Program-made: the position numbers and the translations under genes
The notes under the pieces: generated by a model
Seen by the model: only the letters and a program-made list of their open reading frames with translations
What the model was told of the DNA's origin: nothing
The model's database searches: none
Shown: one piece after another, positions 28,650-36,414 of the stretch
Numbering within the stretch: position 1 is the stretch's first letter
How the letters are laid out: each line of letters opens with the position of its first letter
DNA from: Nocardioides albidus
Lineage (GTDB): Bacteria; Actinomycetota; Actinomycetes; Propionibacteriales; Nocardioidaceae
Assembly: GCF_006335005.1 (NCBI RefSeq)
Contig: NZ_VDMP01000023.1
Location: forward strand, 82,577-146,576
DNA length: 64,000 bases
Reading direction: 5' to 3'

Positions 28650-30746
28650 ATGAGTGCCATGACAGCGAGGCGGATCAGGATCGGCATCGACACGGGCGGG
28701 ACGTTCACCGACGTCGTGGCGTTCGACGAGGACAGCGGTGAGGTCGTCACCACCAAGACCCCGAGCACGCCGGGCAACCCGGCCGACGGGTTCCTGGCGG
28801 GCATCGACAAGGTGCTCGACATCGCCGGGGCGGAGTTCGCCGACGTCGTCGCCGTCAGTCACGGCACCACGGTCGCGACCAACCAGCTCCTCGAGGGCAA
28901 GGTGGACGCGCTCGGGTTCATCACCACGGCGGGCTACGAGGCGATGCTCGAGATCGCCCGGCAGTCGGTCCCGGACGGCTACGGCAACTCGTACTTCTGG
29001 GTGAAGCCGGACCGGATCGTGCCGCGCGACCTGGTCAAGGGCGTCGGCGGCCGCCTCGACTTCACCGGTGCGGAGCTCCGCCCGTTCGACGAGGCCGAGG
29101 CCCGGGAGACGGCCCGCTGGTTCAAGGCCAAGGGCATCGACACCCTGGGTGTCTGCTTCCTGCACGCCTACGCCAACCCCGCCCACGAGGAGCGGATGCG
29201 CGAGATCATCGCCGAGGAGCACCCGGGCGCCGTGGTCTCCATCTCCAGCGAGGTGCTGCGCGAGTACCGCGAGTACGAGCGCTCGATGACCACCCTGGTC
29301 GACGCCGCGGTCAAGCCCAAGCTGAGCCGCTACGTCACCAACATCAAGGAGCGGCTGGCCACCCAGAGCGGCCGCACCATCCCGTTCTACGTCATGAAGT
29401 CCAACGGCGGCGTGCTCTCGGCCGACGAGGTCGTTCACCAGCCGATCACCACCGTGCTCTCCGGCCCGGCCGCCGGCGCCCTCGGTGCCGCGCTGATCGC
29501 CAAGGTCGCCGGCTTCGACAAGGTGCTCACCTCCGACGGCGGCGGTACGTCGACCGACGTCTCGGTCGTCATCGACGGCGAGCCGACGTTGACCACCGAG
29601 GGCAGCGTGGGCGTCTACCCGTCCAAGATCCCGATGATCGACGTCGTCACCGTCGGCGCGGGCGGAGGCTCGATCGCGTGGCTCTCGCCCGAGGGCACGC
29701 TCAAGGTCGGACCCCACTCGGCCGGCGCCGACCCGGGCCCGATCTGCTACCGCAAGGGCGGCAGCGAGGTCACCATCACCGACGCCCACGTCTTCCTCGG
29801 CCGGATCCCTCCCCACCTGCTCGGTGGCGAGATCCCGCTCGACGTCGACGCGGCGAGCGCGGCGATCCAGCAGTTGGCCGGCAAGCTCGGCATCACCGCC
29901 GAGGCCTGCGCGACCGGCATCCTGGAGATCTCCGCGTGGAACCAGGCCAACGCGCTGCGTCAGGTCACGGTCAAGCGCGGCCTCGACGTCCGCGACTTCA
30001 CCCTCACCACGTTCGGCGGCTCGGGCTCACTGCTGCTGTGCCGGCTGATGGACATCCTCAACGTGCCGACCGTGCTGGTGCCGCCCAACCCGGGCAACGT
30101 CTCGGCGTTCGGCCTACTGACCGTCGACGTCAAGAACGACTACGTGCAGACCCACGTCGCGCTCCAGGAGAACCTCGACCCGGCGGACCTCCAGCAGGAG
30201 TACGACGTCCTCACGGCCCGCGCCGCCGAGGCGCTGAGCAAGGAGGGCTTCGCTCAGGACCAGCACGCCTTCGTGCGGACCGCCGACGTGCGCTACTTCG
30301 GCCAGGCCTTCGAGGTGCGCGTCGGCGTACCGGACGGCCCGGTCACCACGGAGACCCTGGCCACCGTCGCGGACCGCTTCCACGTGGAGCACCGGGTGCT
30401 CTACGGCTACGACTTCTCCGGCGACCCCACCCAGCAGGTCGAGTTCGTCAACCTGCGCGTCTCCGGCGTCGGCCCGATCAAGCGCCCCGAGATCCTGAAG
30501 GCCGGCGCGGCCGGCGCGGTGCCGCAGCCGACCGGCTCGCGCTCGGTCTGCTTCGACGCCGAGGCGGGGTACGTCGAGACGCCGGTCTTCTGGCGCACCG
30601 ACCTGCCCGCCGGCCAGGTGCTCGCGGGCCCGGTGATCATCGAGGAGTTCGGCTCCACCGTGCCCATCCACCCCGGCTTCACGGCCCGGGTCGACGACTA
30701 CGCCAACATCATCGTGACGCGCACCGCGCAGTCGGAGGAGAGCTGA
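28650..30746 (+). CDS. hyuA: hydantoinase/oxoprolinase family subunit HyuA
   Basis: 698-residue HyuA-type subunit of an ATP-dependent hydantoinase/5-oxoprolinase/acetone-carboxylase-like enzyme. It has an acetate kinase-like ATPase fold with IGIDTGGTFTDVVAF at about 11-25, VSHGTTVATNQLLEGK, and SDGGGTSTDVSVV for the second phosphate loop. It acts with HyuB, whose gene starts 1 nt after its stop. The family phosphorylates and opens cyclic imides or lactams, or carboxylates ketones; here a cyclic ureide or imide is suggested by context. The start at ATG 28650 has no clear Shine-Dalgarno; ATG 28659 is possible. Confidence 0.9.
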   Translation: MSAMTARRIRIGIDTGGTFTDVVAFDEDSGEVVTTKTPSTPGNPADGFLAGIDKVLDIAGAEFADVVAVSHGTTVATNQLLEGKVDALGFITTAGYEAMLEIARQSVPDGYGNSYFWVKPDRIVPRDLVKGVGGRLDFTGAELRPFDEAEARETARWFKAKGIDTLGVCFLHAYANPAHEERMREIIAEEHPGAVVSISSEVLREYREYERSMTTLVDAAVKPKLSRYVTNIKERLATQSGRTIPFYVMKSNGGVLSADEVVHQPITTVLSGPAAGALGAALIAKVAGFDKVLTSDGGGTSTDVSVVIDGEPTLTTEGSVGVYPSKIPMIDVVTVGAGGGSIAWLSPEGTLKVGPHSAGADPGPICYRKGGSEVTITDAHVFLGRIPPHLLGGEIPLDVDAASAAIQQLAGKLGITAEACATGILEISAWNQANALRQVTVKRGLDVRDFTLTTFGGSGSLLLCRLMDILNVPTVLVPPNPGNVSAFGLLTVDVKNDYVQTHVALQENLDPADLQQEYDVLTARAAEALSKEGFAQDQHAFVRTADVRYFGQAFEVRVGVPDGPVTTETLATVADRFHVEHRVLYGYDFSGDPTQQVEFVNLRVSGVGPIKRPEILKAGAAGAVPQPTGSRSVCFDAEAGYVETPVFWRTDLPAGQVLAGPVIIEEFGSTVPIHPGFTARVDDYANIIVTRTAQSEES

Positions 30747-30747
30747 C

Positions 30748-32766
30748 ATGTGCCTGAGCTGCCAGACCATCCACAACGGCCCCAGCAGCACAGCGGCCGT
30801 CGGGCACGCCGGTGATGCGGGGACCGGCGCGAAGACCGGCTCGCGTCGGGCGCCCACGCAGTTCCCGTTCGGCACCCTGACCGCCGACGCCGGCCGCAGC
30901 GCCGACCCCGTCCTGGTCGAGATCGTCCAGGGCTCGCTGGCCGCCGTCGAGCACGAGGTCGAGACCGCCATCGCGCGCACCAGCCGCAGCCCGATGATCC
31001 GCGACGCCCACGACTTCCGGGCCGGGATCCACGACCGGCTGCTGCGCAAGCTGACCGGCCGCTCGTACTCCGCGCTCGTGCACCCCGTCGCCCGGGACTT
31101 CCCGATCGAGGAGATGGCTGAGGGCGACGTCTTCTTCCACAACGACGTCTACCTCTCCGAGGGCGGCATCGGCCACCTGCCCGACCTGTGCGTCACCGTC
31201 CCCGTCTTCGCCGGCCCGACGGGGGAGCGCCGCGTCGTCGCCTTCATCCAGGCGTTCGGCCACCACGACGACATCGGCGGCGCGGTGCCGGGCTCGATGC
31301 CCTCACACGCCACCAGCGTGTTCGAGGAGGGCCTCGCCGTCCCGCCCATCAAGCTGTGGGACGCCGGCGTGCCCAACAAGGCGGCGCTGCGGATCATGAC
31401 GCGCAACTCGCGGATGCCCGAGTCGCTGGCCGCCGACCTGGACGCCGAGTGCTCCGCCTGCCTGATGGGGGCGCGTCGCCTCGGCGAGCTCTTCGACCGG
31501 TACGGCGTCGACACGGTCGAGGCCTGCTTCGACGCGATCATCGACCGCTCCACCGAGACCTACCGCCGCGAGATCCTCTCCAAGATCCCGGTCGGCACCT
31601 GGACCTGGGAGGACTATGCCGAGCACGACGGCGTCGACGAGCCGCAGCTGCACACGCAGCGGATCACCCTGACCCGCACCGCGGCCGACGACCCGGAGGG
31701 CGAGCGGATCATCCTCGACTTCGACGGCACCGGCCCGCAGGCCAAGGGCCCGATCAACCACTGCGGCGACTACTCCGACGGCGTCTTCCTCAAGAAGTGG
31801 CTGGCGCCCATCCTGCGCAACCTGGCCGACACCCCGGAGCGGATGGCCGAGCTCGACGTCAACGAGGGCGTCGTGCCGCTGATCGAGATGCGGTTCCCGC
31901 CGCCGGGCACGCTGCTGACGCCGGTCTTCCCGGCGCCGACGAACGCCCGCACCTTCGTCATCCTGCGCCTGCTCGGCGTGCTGGCCGGCGTGATCGCCAA
32001 GGCGGTCGACGGCAAGATGCCCGCCGACCAGGAGACGATCCGCTACACCGGTGTGTACGGCGAGGACCTCGAGGGCCGCTCGTACCTCATGCGCGAGGTG
32101 CTCGGCGGCGGCTCCGGCGGCCGCTACTACGCCGACGGCGAGGACACCATCCACGTCGTCCCGGACTCGCGGAACCTCCCCACGGAGTTCACCGAGTCGC
32201 GCTTCCCGTTCGTGGTCGAGTCGCTCGGCCTCGCCATGGACTCCGGCGGCGCCGGCCGGTTCCGCGGCGGTCTGGGCTACGAGAAGCACATCCGGATGCT
32301 GAAGGACGCCCACTTCATGTCCATCGCGGACCGCTCGATCCTCGCCTGCTGGGGCGTGAAGGGCGGCAAGGCCGGCAGGCCGTTCGAGGTCACCGTCGAC
32401 CCCGGCGGCCCGACCGAGCGCGAGGTCGACGCCCTCGCCGACTCCGAGCCCGTCCTCGCCGGCGAGACGATCCGGATCCGCACCACCGGCGGCGGCGGCT
32501 GGGGGAGTCCGCTCGAGCGCGACCCGGCGCTCGTCGTGCGCGACGTCGTGTGGCGCAAGGTCTCCCCGGAGGCGGCGCTCGCCGACTACGGCGTCGTCCT
32601 CACCGGATCGCTCGACGACGACACCCTCGGGTACGACGCCGACGCGACCGCCGCGGAGCGCGCCGGCCGTCCGGTGCCCGCCGAGGACGACGCCTTCTTC
32701 GACCGCGGCCCGGGCTACGGGGTGCTCGCCGGGGGCGCGCCGTTCGCCACGGTGGACGTCCTCTGA
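30748..32766 (+). CDS. hyuB: hydantoinase B/oxoprolinase family subunit HyuB
   Basis: 672-residue HyuB-type subunit partnering HyuA. The family core has DPVLVEIVQGSLAAVEHEVE, then SRSPMIRDAHDF and AEGDVFFHNDVYLSEGGIGHLPD with the metal-binding region, GGGSGGRYYADGEDTIH, and a C-terminal GGGGWGSPLERDP. The first 50 residues are unusual: MCLSCQTIHNG with a CxxC pair, then a Ser/Thr/Gly-rich linker, before the family domain begins. They may bind a metal. The gene lies 1 nt after hyuA, so the pair is coupled. The cyclic substrate is unknown. Confidence 0.9.
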   Translation: MCLSCQTIHNGPSSTAAVGHAGDAGTGAKTGSRRAPTQFPFGTLTADAGRSADPVLVEIVQGSLAAVEHEVETAIARTSRSPMIRDAHDFRAGIHDRLLRKLTGRSYSALVHPVARDFPIEEMAEGDVFFHNDVYLSEGGIGHLPDLCVTVPVFAGPTGERRVVAFIQAFGHHDDIGGAVPGSMPSHATSVFEEGLAVPPIKLWDAGVPNKAALRIMTRNSRMPESLAADLDAECSACLMGARRLGELFDRYGVDTVEACFDAIIDRSTETYRREILSKIPVGTWTWEDYAEHDGVDEPQLHTQRITLTRTAADDPEGERIILDFDGTGPQAKGPINHCGDYSDGVFLKKWLAPILRNLADTPERMAELDVNEGVVPLIEMRFPPPGTLLTPVFPAPTNARTFVILRLLGVLAGVIAKAVDGKMPADQETIRYTGVYGEDLEGRSYLMREVLGGGSGGRYYADGEDTIHVVPDSRNLPTEFTESRFPFVVESLGLAMDSGGAGRFRGGLGYEKHIRMLKDAHFMSIADRSILACWGVKGGKAGRPFEVTVDPGGPTEREVDALADSEPVLAGETIRIRTTGGGGWGSPLERDPALVVRDVVWRKVSPEAALADYGVVLTGSLDDDTLGYDADATAAERAGRPVPAEDDAFFDRGPGYGVLAGGAPFATVDVL

Positions 32767-32783
32767 GGGATCGGGACTCCGCG

Positions 32784-33512
32784 GTGAAGATCGCGATCCT
32801 CGGGGGATCCGGCAAGACCGGCCGCGCCGTCGGCGCAGCCCTGGCCCGAGCGGGCGTGGCGACACGCCCCCTGGGCCGGGCGGCGTTCGACGACCTGCCG
32901 GCCGCCCTGGCCGGCGCCGACGCCGTCCAGGTCATCGCGCCGAACCTGCACCCCGACGAGCCGTCGTACGTCGCCGCGGTCCTCGCGGCCGCGGCCGAGG
33001 TCGGCGTCGGGCGGGTGAGCTACCACTCGGTGGCCTCGCCCTACGTCCCGGCGATGCCGCACCACCTCGGCAAGGCGGAGTCGGAGGACCTGGTCCGCCG
33101 CTCCGGCCTCGACTGGACGATCCTGCAGCCCTGCGCCTACGCGCAGAACCTGCTGCCGGCCGTCCGCTCCGGCGAGCTCGCGGTGCCCTACTCCGTCGAC
33201 GCGCCCTTCGGCCTGGTCGACCTCCGCGACGTCGCCGAGGCGACGGCCGTGGTGCTGACCGGGGACGGTCACGTAGGCGCGACGTACGAGCTCGGCGGCC
33301 CGGCCCTGGTCTCGGTCGCCGACGTGGCCGCCGCCGCGGGCATCCCCGCTCGGCGGGTCCTCGCGCCGGACGACGCGCACCCCTGGCTGCGCGCCATGTT
33401 CGACTACTACGACGCCCACGGCCTGCCCACCGGCGGCGTCCCGCTGCGCGCGCTGCTCGGCCGCCCGCCGACCGCGGTCGCAGCGGTGCTCACCCGCGAT
33501 CTCGGGGCGTGA
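32784..33512 (+). CDS. NAD(P)-binding NmrA/SDR-like protein
   Basis: 242-residue atypical short-chain dehydrogenase/NmrA-like protein. The Rossmann glycine motif ILGGSGKTGRAVG is at the N-terminus, VSYHSVASPY lies in the middle and WTILQPCAYAQNLL is typical of NmrA/quinone reductase 2-like proteins. A canonical SDR catalytic YxxxK is not evident; the nearest candidate is HHLGKAE. A GTG start with GAGGGA upstream sits 17 nt after hyuB, so it is probably the last gene of the hyu run. It could be a redox sensor or a reductase acting on a pathway intermediate; no specific role can be assigned. Confidence 0.78.
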   Translation: MKIAILGGSGKTGRAVGAALARAGVATRPLGRAAFDDLPAALAGADAVQVIAPNLHPDEPSYVAAVLAAAAEVGVGRVSYHSVASPYVPAMPHHLGKAESEDLVRRSGLDWTILQPCAYAQNLLPAVRSGELAVPYSVDAPFGLVDLRDVAEATAVVLTGDGHVGATYELGGPALVSVADVAAAAGIPARRVLAPDDAHPWLRAMFDYYDAHGLPTGGVPLRALLGRPPTAVAAVLTRDLGA

Positions 33513-33517
33513 GCACC

Positions 33518-33536
33518 GCTGGCAGGTGTTGCCAGC
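33518..33536. terminator. 7-bp hairpin at the end of the hyu run
   Basis: GCTGGCA (33518-33524), loop GGTGT, TGCCAGC (33530-33536), then CTTCT. It starts 5 nt after the stop at 33512 and is upstream of a separate promoter for carbamate kinase, so a terminator is the simplest reading. The T tract is weak. Confidence 0.5.
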
Positions 33537-33590
33537 CTTCTCCGCCCGCGTTGGCTGTTCCTCACGATGAACCGTGGTGATCCGGCTCAC

Positions 33591-33596
33591 TAGGTT
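33591..33596 (+). promoter_or_regulatory. -10 box of the carbamate kinase promoter
   Basis: TAGGTT lies 6 nt before ATG 33603 with no Shine-Dalgarno, the leaderless arrangement. It implies carbamate kinase starts a new transcript rather than continuing from hyuB. Confidence 0.55.
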
Positions 33597-33602
33597 CGCT
33601 GC

Positions 33603-34538
33603 ATGAGGATCCTGCTGGCGCTCGGCGGCAACGCCATGACGTCCCCGGACGGCAAGGCCCGTCCCGAGGACCAGATCGCTGCCGCGACCGAGGCGATGGA
33701 GGCCGTGGCGGACCTCGTCGCGGCCGGTGTCGACGTCGTCATCACCCACGGCAACGGCCCGCAGGTCGGCAACCTGCTCGTCAAGAACGAGCTGGCCGCG
33801 AGCGTCGTACCGCCCGTGCCGCTGGACTGGTGCGGAGCCCAGACCCAGGGCACCCTCGGCGACATCCTGATGAACGCGCTCGACGGGGCGCTGGCGGCGC
33901 GCGGCCTGACCCGGCCCACCGCGGCTCTCGTCACCCGGACCCTCGTCGACGCCGACGACCCGGCGTTCGCGAAGCCGAGCAAGCCCGTGGGCCGCTACCT
34001 GTCGGCCGACGAGGCGCGCACGATGATCGAGCACGGCGAGACCTGGGAGGACCGCGGCGAGCGGGGATGGCGGCGGATGGTCGCCTCGCCCGAGCCGCTG
34101 GAGGTCCTCGACGCCCCCGCCGCGATCGCCCTCGTGGACGCCGGCTTCGTCGTGATCGCCAACGGCGGCGGAGGAATCCCGACCGTGCGGCACGCCGACG
34201 GGCGGCTGTCCGGCGTCGAGGCGGTCATCGACAAGGACCTCGGCGCGGCCCTGCTGGCCCACGCGATCGAGGTCGACCTGCTCGTCATCGCCACCGACGT
34301 CGCGCACGCCGTTCTCGGCTTCGGTACGCCGGAGGCCCGCGACATCGGCGAGGTGACGCTCGACGAGATGCGCGCCTACGCCGCCGAGGGCCACTTCGCC
34401 GGCGGCTCGATGGGCCCCAAGGTCGACGCGGTCTGCCGCTTCGTCGCCGACTCCGGCCGCCGCGGCGTCATCACCGATCTCGGCAGCATCCTCGCGGCCG
34501 CCGACGGTCGCGCCGGAACGATCGTCACCCCCCACTGA
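33603..34538 (+). CDS. arcC: carbamate kinase
   Basis: 311-residue carbamate kinase converting carbamoyl phosphate and ADP to ATP, CO2 and ammonia. It shows LLALGGNAM at the start, THGNGPQVGNLL, VIANGGGGIPTV, the KDLGAALLA region and a C-terminal GGSMGPKVDA. Cytoplasmic. There is no arginine deiminase or ornithine carbamoyltransferase nearby, so its carbamoyl phosphate must come from another reaction. The FdrA/DUF1116/DUF2877 complex at 16264-19930 is the obvious source, as with the kinase of the E. coli allantoin cluster. The barbiturase-family gene follows 36 nt downstream, probably in the same transcript. Confidence 0.95.
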   Translation: MRILLALGGNAMTSPDGKARPEDQIAAATEAMEAVADLVAAGVDVVITHGNGPQVGNLLVKNELAASVVPPVPLDWCGAQTQGTLGDILMNALDGALAARGLTRPTAALVTRTLVDADDPAFAKPSKPVGRYLSADEARTMIEHGETWEDRGERGWRRMVASPEPLEVLDAPAAIALVDAGFVVIANGGGGIPTVRHADGRLSGVEAVIDKDLGAALLAHAIEVDLLVIATDVAHAVLGFGTPEARDIGEVTLDEMRAYAAEGHFAGGSMGPKVDAVCRFVADSGRRGVITDLGSILAAADGRAGTIVTPH

Positions 34539-34574
34539 AGAACCAGCCCGACCCAACTGAAAGGTAGGCCGCAG

Positions 34575-35681
34575 ATGCCTTCTGCCATCGAGGTCCGCAA
34601 GGTCCCGATCCACTCCGTCGCCGACGCCTCCGAGCTGGCCAAGCTCATCGACGACGGTGTCTTCAAGGCCGACCGCGTCATCGCGATCATCGGCAAGACC
34701 GAGGGCAACGGCGGGGTGAACGACTACACGCGGATCATCGCCGACCGCGCCTTCCGGGAGGTGCTGGTCGACAAGGGCACCCCGGCCGACCAGGTCAAGC
34801 AGGTCCCGATCGTGTGGTCGGGCGGCACCGACGGCGTGATCAGCCCCCACGCCACCATCTTCGCCACCACCGACGTCGCCGAGGACGACCCGAGCCGCGA
34901 GGAGCAGCGCCTCACCGTCGGCTTCGCGATGAGCGAGCCGATCCTGCCGGAGGAGATCGGCTACGTCGCGATGATCGAGAAGGTCGCCGCCGGCGTGAAG
35001 GTCGCGATGGAGCGCGCCGGCATCACCGACCCCGCCGACGTGCACTACGTGCAGACCAAGACCCCGCTGCTCACCATCCACACCATCCGCGACGCCCACA
35101 GCCGCGGCAAGCAGGTGTGGACCGAGCACACCCACGAGTCGATGGACCTCTCCAACGGCGTCACGGGCCTCGGCATCGCCGTCGCCCTCGGCGAGATCGA
35201 GATGCCCACCGACGAGGACGTCATGAAGAACCGCGAGCTCTACTCGTCGGTGGCCTCCTGCTCGTCGGGTGTCGAGCTCGACCAGGCGCAGATCGTCGTC
35301 GTGGGCAACGCCAAGGGTGTCGGCGGCCGCTACCGGATCGGCCACTCGGTCATGAAGGACGCCCTCGACCAGGACGGCATCTGGGCCGCCATCAAGGACG
35401 CCGGCCTCGACCTCCCCGAGCGTCCGCACCACACCGACCTCGACGGCCGCCTGGTCAACGTCTTCCTCAAGTGCGAGGCCTCCCAGAACGGCGAGGTCCG
35501 CGGCCGCCGCAACGCCATGCTCGACGACTCCGACGTGCACTGGCACCGCCAGATCAAGTCGTGCGTCGGTGGCGTCACCGCCGCCGTGACCGGCGACCCG
35601 GCCGTCTTCGTCTCGGTCTCCGCCGCCCACCAGGGCCCGGAGGGCGGCGGCCCCGTCGCCGCGATCGTCGACCTCGGCTGA
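34575..35681 (+). CDS. ring-opening amidohydrolase, barbiturase / cyanuric acid hydrolase (AtzD) family
   Basis: 368 residues, the usual length for this small family, built from three similar domains each donating a Lys-Ser pair. The three pairs I see are Lys41 ([10 protein letters not shown]) with Ser82 (WSGGTDG), Lys162 (QTKTPLL) with Ser230/231 (CSSGVELD), and Lys299 with Ser347 ([11 protein letters not shown]). These positions match the known family pattern closely. Characterised members open barbiturate to ureidomalonate or cyanurate to carboxybiuret. Neighbouring molybdenum hydroxylases and pyrimidine salvage genes favour barbiturase. GAAAGGTAGG precedes the ATG. A complex repeat lies immediately downstream. 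Confidence 0.92.
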   Translation: MPSAIEVRKVPIHSVADASELAKLIDDGVFKADRVIAIIGKTEGNGGVNDYTRIIADRAFREVLVDKGTPADQVKQVPIVWSGGTDGVISPHATIFATTDVAEDDPSREEQRLTVGFAMSEPILPEEIGYVAMIEKVAAGVKVAMERAGITDPADVHYVQTKTPLLTIHTIRDAHSRGKQVWTEHTHESMDLSNGVTGLGIAVALGEIEMPTDEDVMKNRELYSSVASCSSGVELDQAQIVVVGNAKGVGGRYRIGHSVMKDALDQDGIWAAIKDAGLDLPERPHHTDLDGRLVNVFLKCEASQNGEVRGRRNAMLDDSDVHWHRQIKSCVGGVTAAVTGDPAVFVSVSAAHQGPEGGGPVAAIVDLG

Positions 35682-35685
35682 CCGC

Positions 35686-35860
35686 GACCCGGCGCATCCT
35701 GACCCCGGATTCTCGTCGACCCGGCTCATCCTGACCCCGGATTCTCGTCGACCCGGCTCATCCTTACCTCGCGCAAGGTAAGGATCAGCCGGGTCGGCGT
35801 CGTTCGGAGGTGAGGACGGGCCGGGTCGGCGTCGTTCGGAGGTGAGGATGCGCCGGGTCG
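35686..35860. repeat. symmetric intergenic repeat: 32-bp units flanking a 20-bp-arm hairpin
   Basis: Two direct 32-bp units (35686-35717, 35718-35749; each begins GACCCGGC) lead into a hairpin. Its arms, 35750-35769 and 35776-35795, pair at 19 of 20 positions around a CGCGCA loop. Two further units of about 31-32 bp then run in the opposite orientation (from 35789 and 35820, each beginning GCCGGGTC). The left and right units share the ends and an ATCCT-N-ACC core when inverted but differ in the middle. The block starts 5 nt after the barbiturase-family stop. It may act as a terminator, an mRNA-stability element or a protein-binding array. Confidence 0.85.
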
Positions 35861-35934
35861 GCGCCAACCCCCGGCCAACCAACCCTCCCTAGCGTGAGCT
35901 GGGTCACAGGTCCCTCTGAGCTCAAGGGAGAGTC

Positions 35935-36414
35935 ATGACCCGGATCAACCTCACCGTCGACGGCCAGTCGGTCGCTGACGACGTCGAACCGCGGATGCTG
36001 CTCGTGCAGTACCTCCGCGAGAAGCTCGGCAAGACCGGCACCGTCATCGGTTGCGACACCAGCAACTGCGGTGCGTGCACGGTTCATCTCAACGGCAGGA
36101 GCGTGAAGTCCTGCAACGTGCTGGCGGTTCAGGCCGACGGCGGTGAGGTCACCACCATCGAGGGGCTGGCCGGGGAGGACGGCGCCCTGCACCCGGTGCA
36201 GGAGGCCTTCCGTGAGTGCCACGGCCTGCAGTGCGGGTTCTGCACGCCCGGGATGATCATGCAGACCGTCGACCTGCTGGCCGAGAACCCCAGCCCGTCG
36301 GAGGAGGCGATCCGCCTCGGCCTCGAGGGCAACCTGTGCCGGTGCACCGGCTACCACAACATCGTCCGCGCGGTGCAGCACGCCGCTGGTACGACGGAGG
36401 GGGCGTCGGCATGA
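35935..36414 (+). CDS. molybdenum hydroxylase [2Fe-2S] subunit (complex 2)
   Basis: 159-residue small subunit with two [2Fe-2S] sites: [16 protein letters not shown] plus VKSCNV, and [14 protein letters not shown] with [11 protein letters not shown]. The N-terminal [10 protein letters not shown] is typical. AAGGGAGA precedes the ATG. It is the first gene of complex 2, whose order (FeS, Mo, FAD, CoxG) differs from complex 1. Two full hydroxylases so close together suggest two oxidation steps or two related bases. The stop overlaps the Mo-subunit ATG. Confidence 0.95.
   Translation: MTRINLTVDGQSVADDVEPRMLLVQYLREKLGKTGTVIGCDTSNCGACTVHLNGRSVKSCNVLAVQADGGEVTTIEGLAGEDGALHPVQEAFRECHGLQCGFCTPGMIMQTVDLLAENPSPSEEAIRLGLEGNLCRCTGYHNIVRAVQHAAGTTEGASA

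Noticed and set aside
35686-35860. CRISPR-like array
   Set aside because: Units are contiguous without spacers, change orientation at a hairpin, and no cas genes are in the window.
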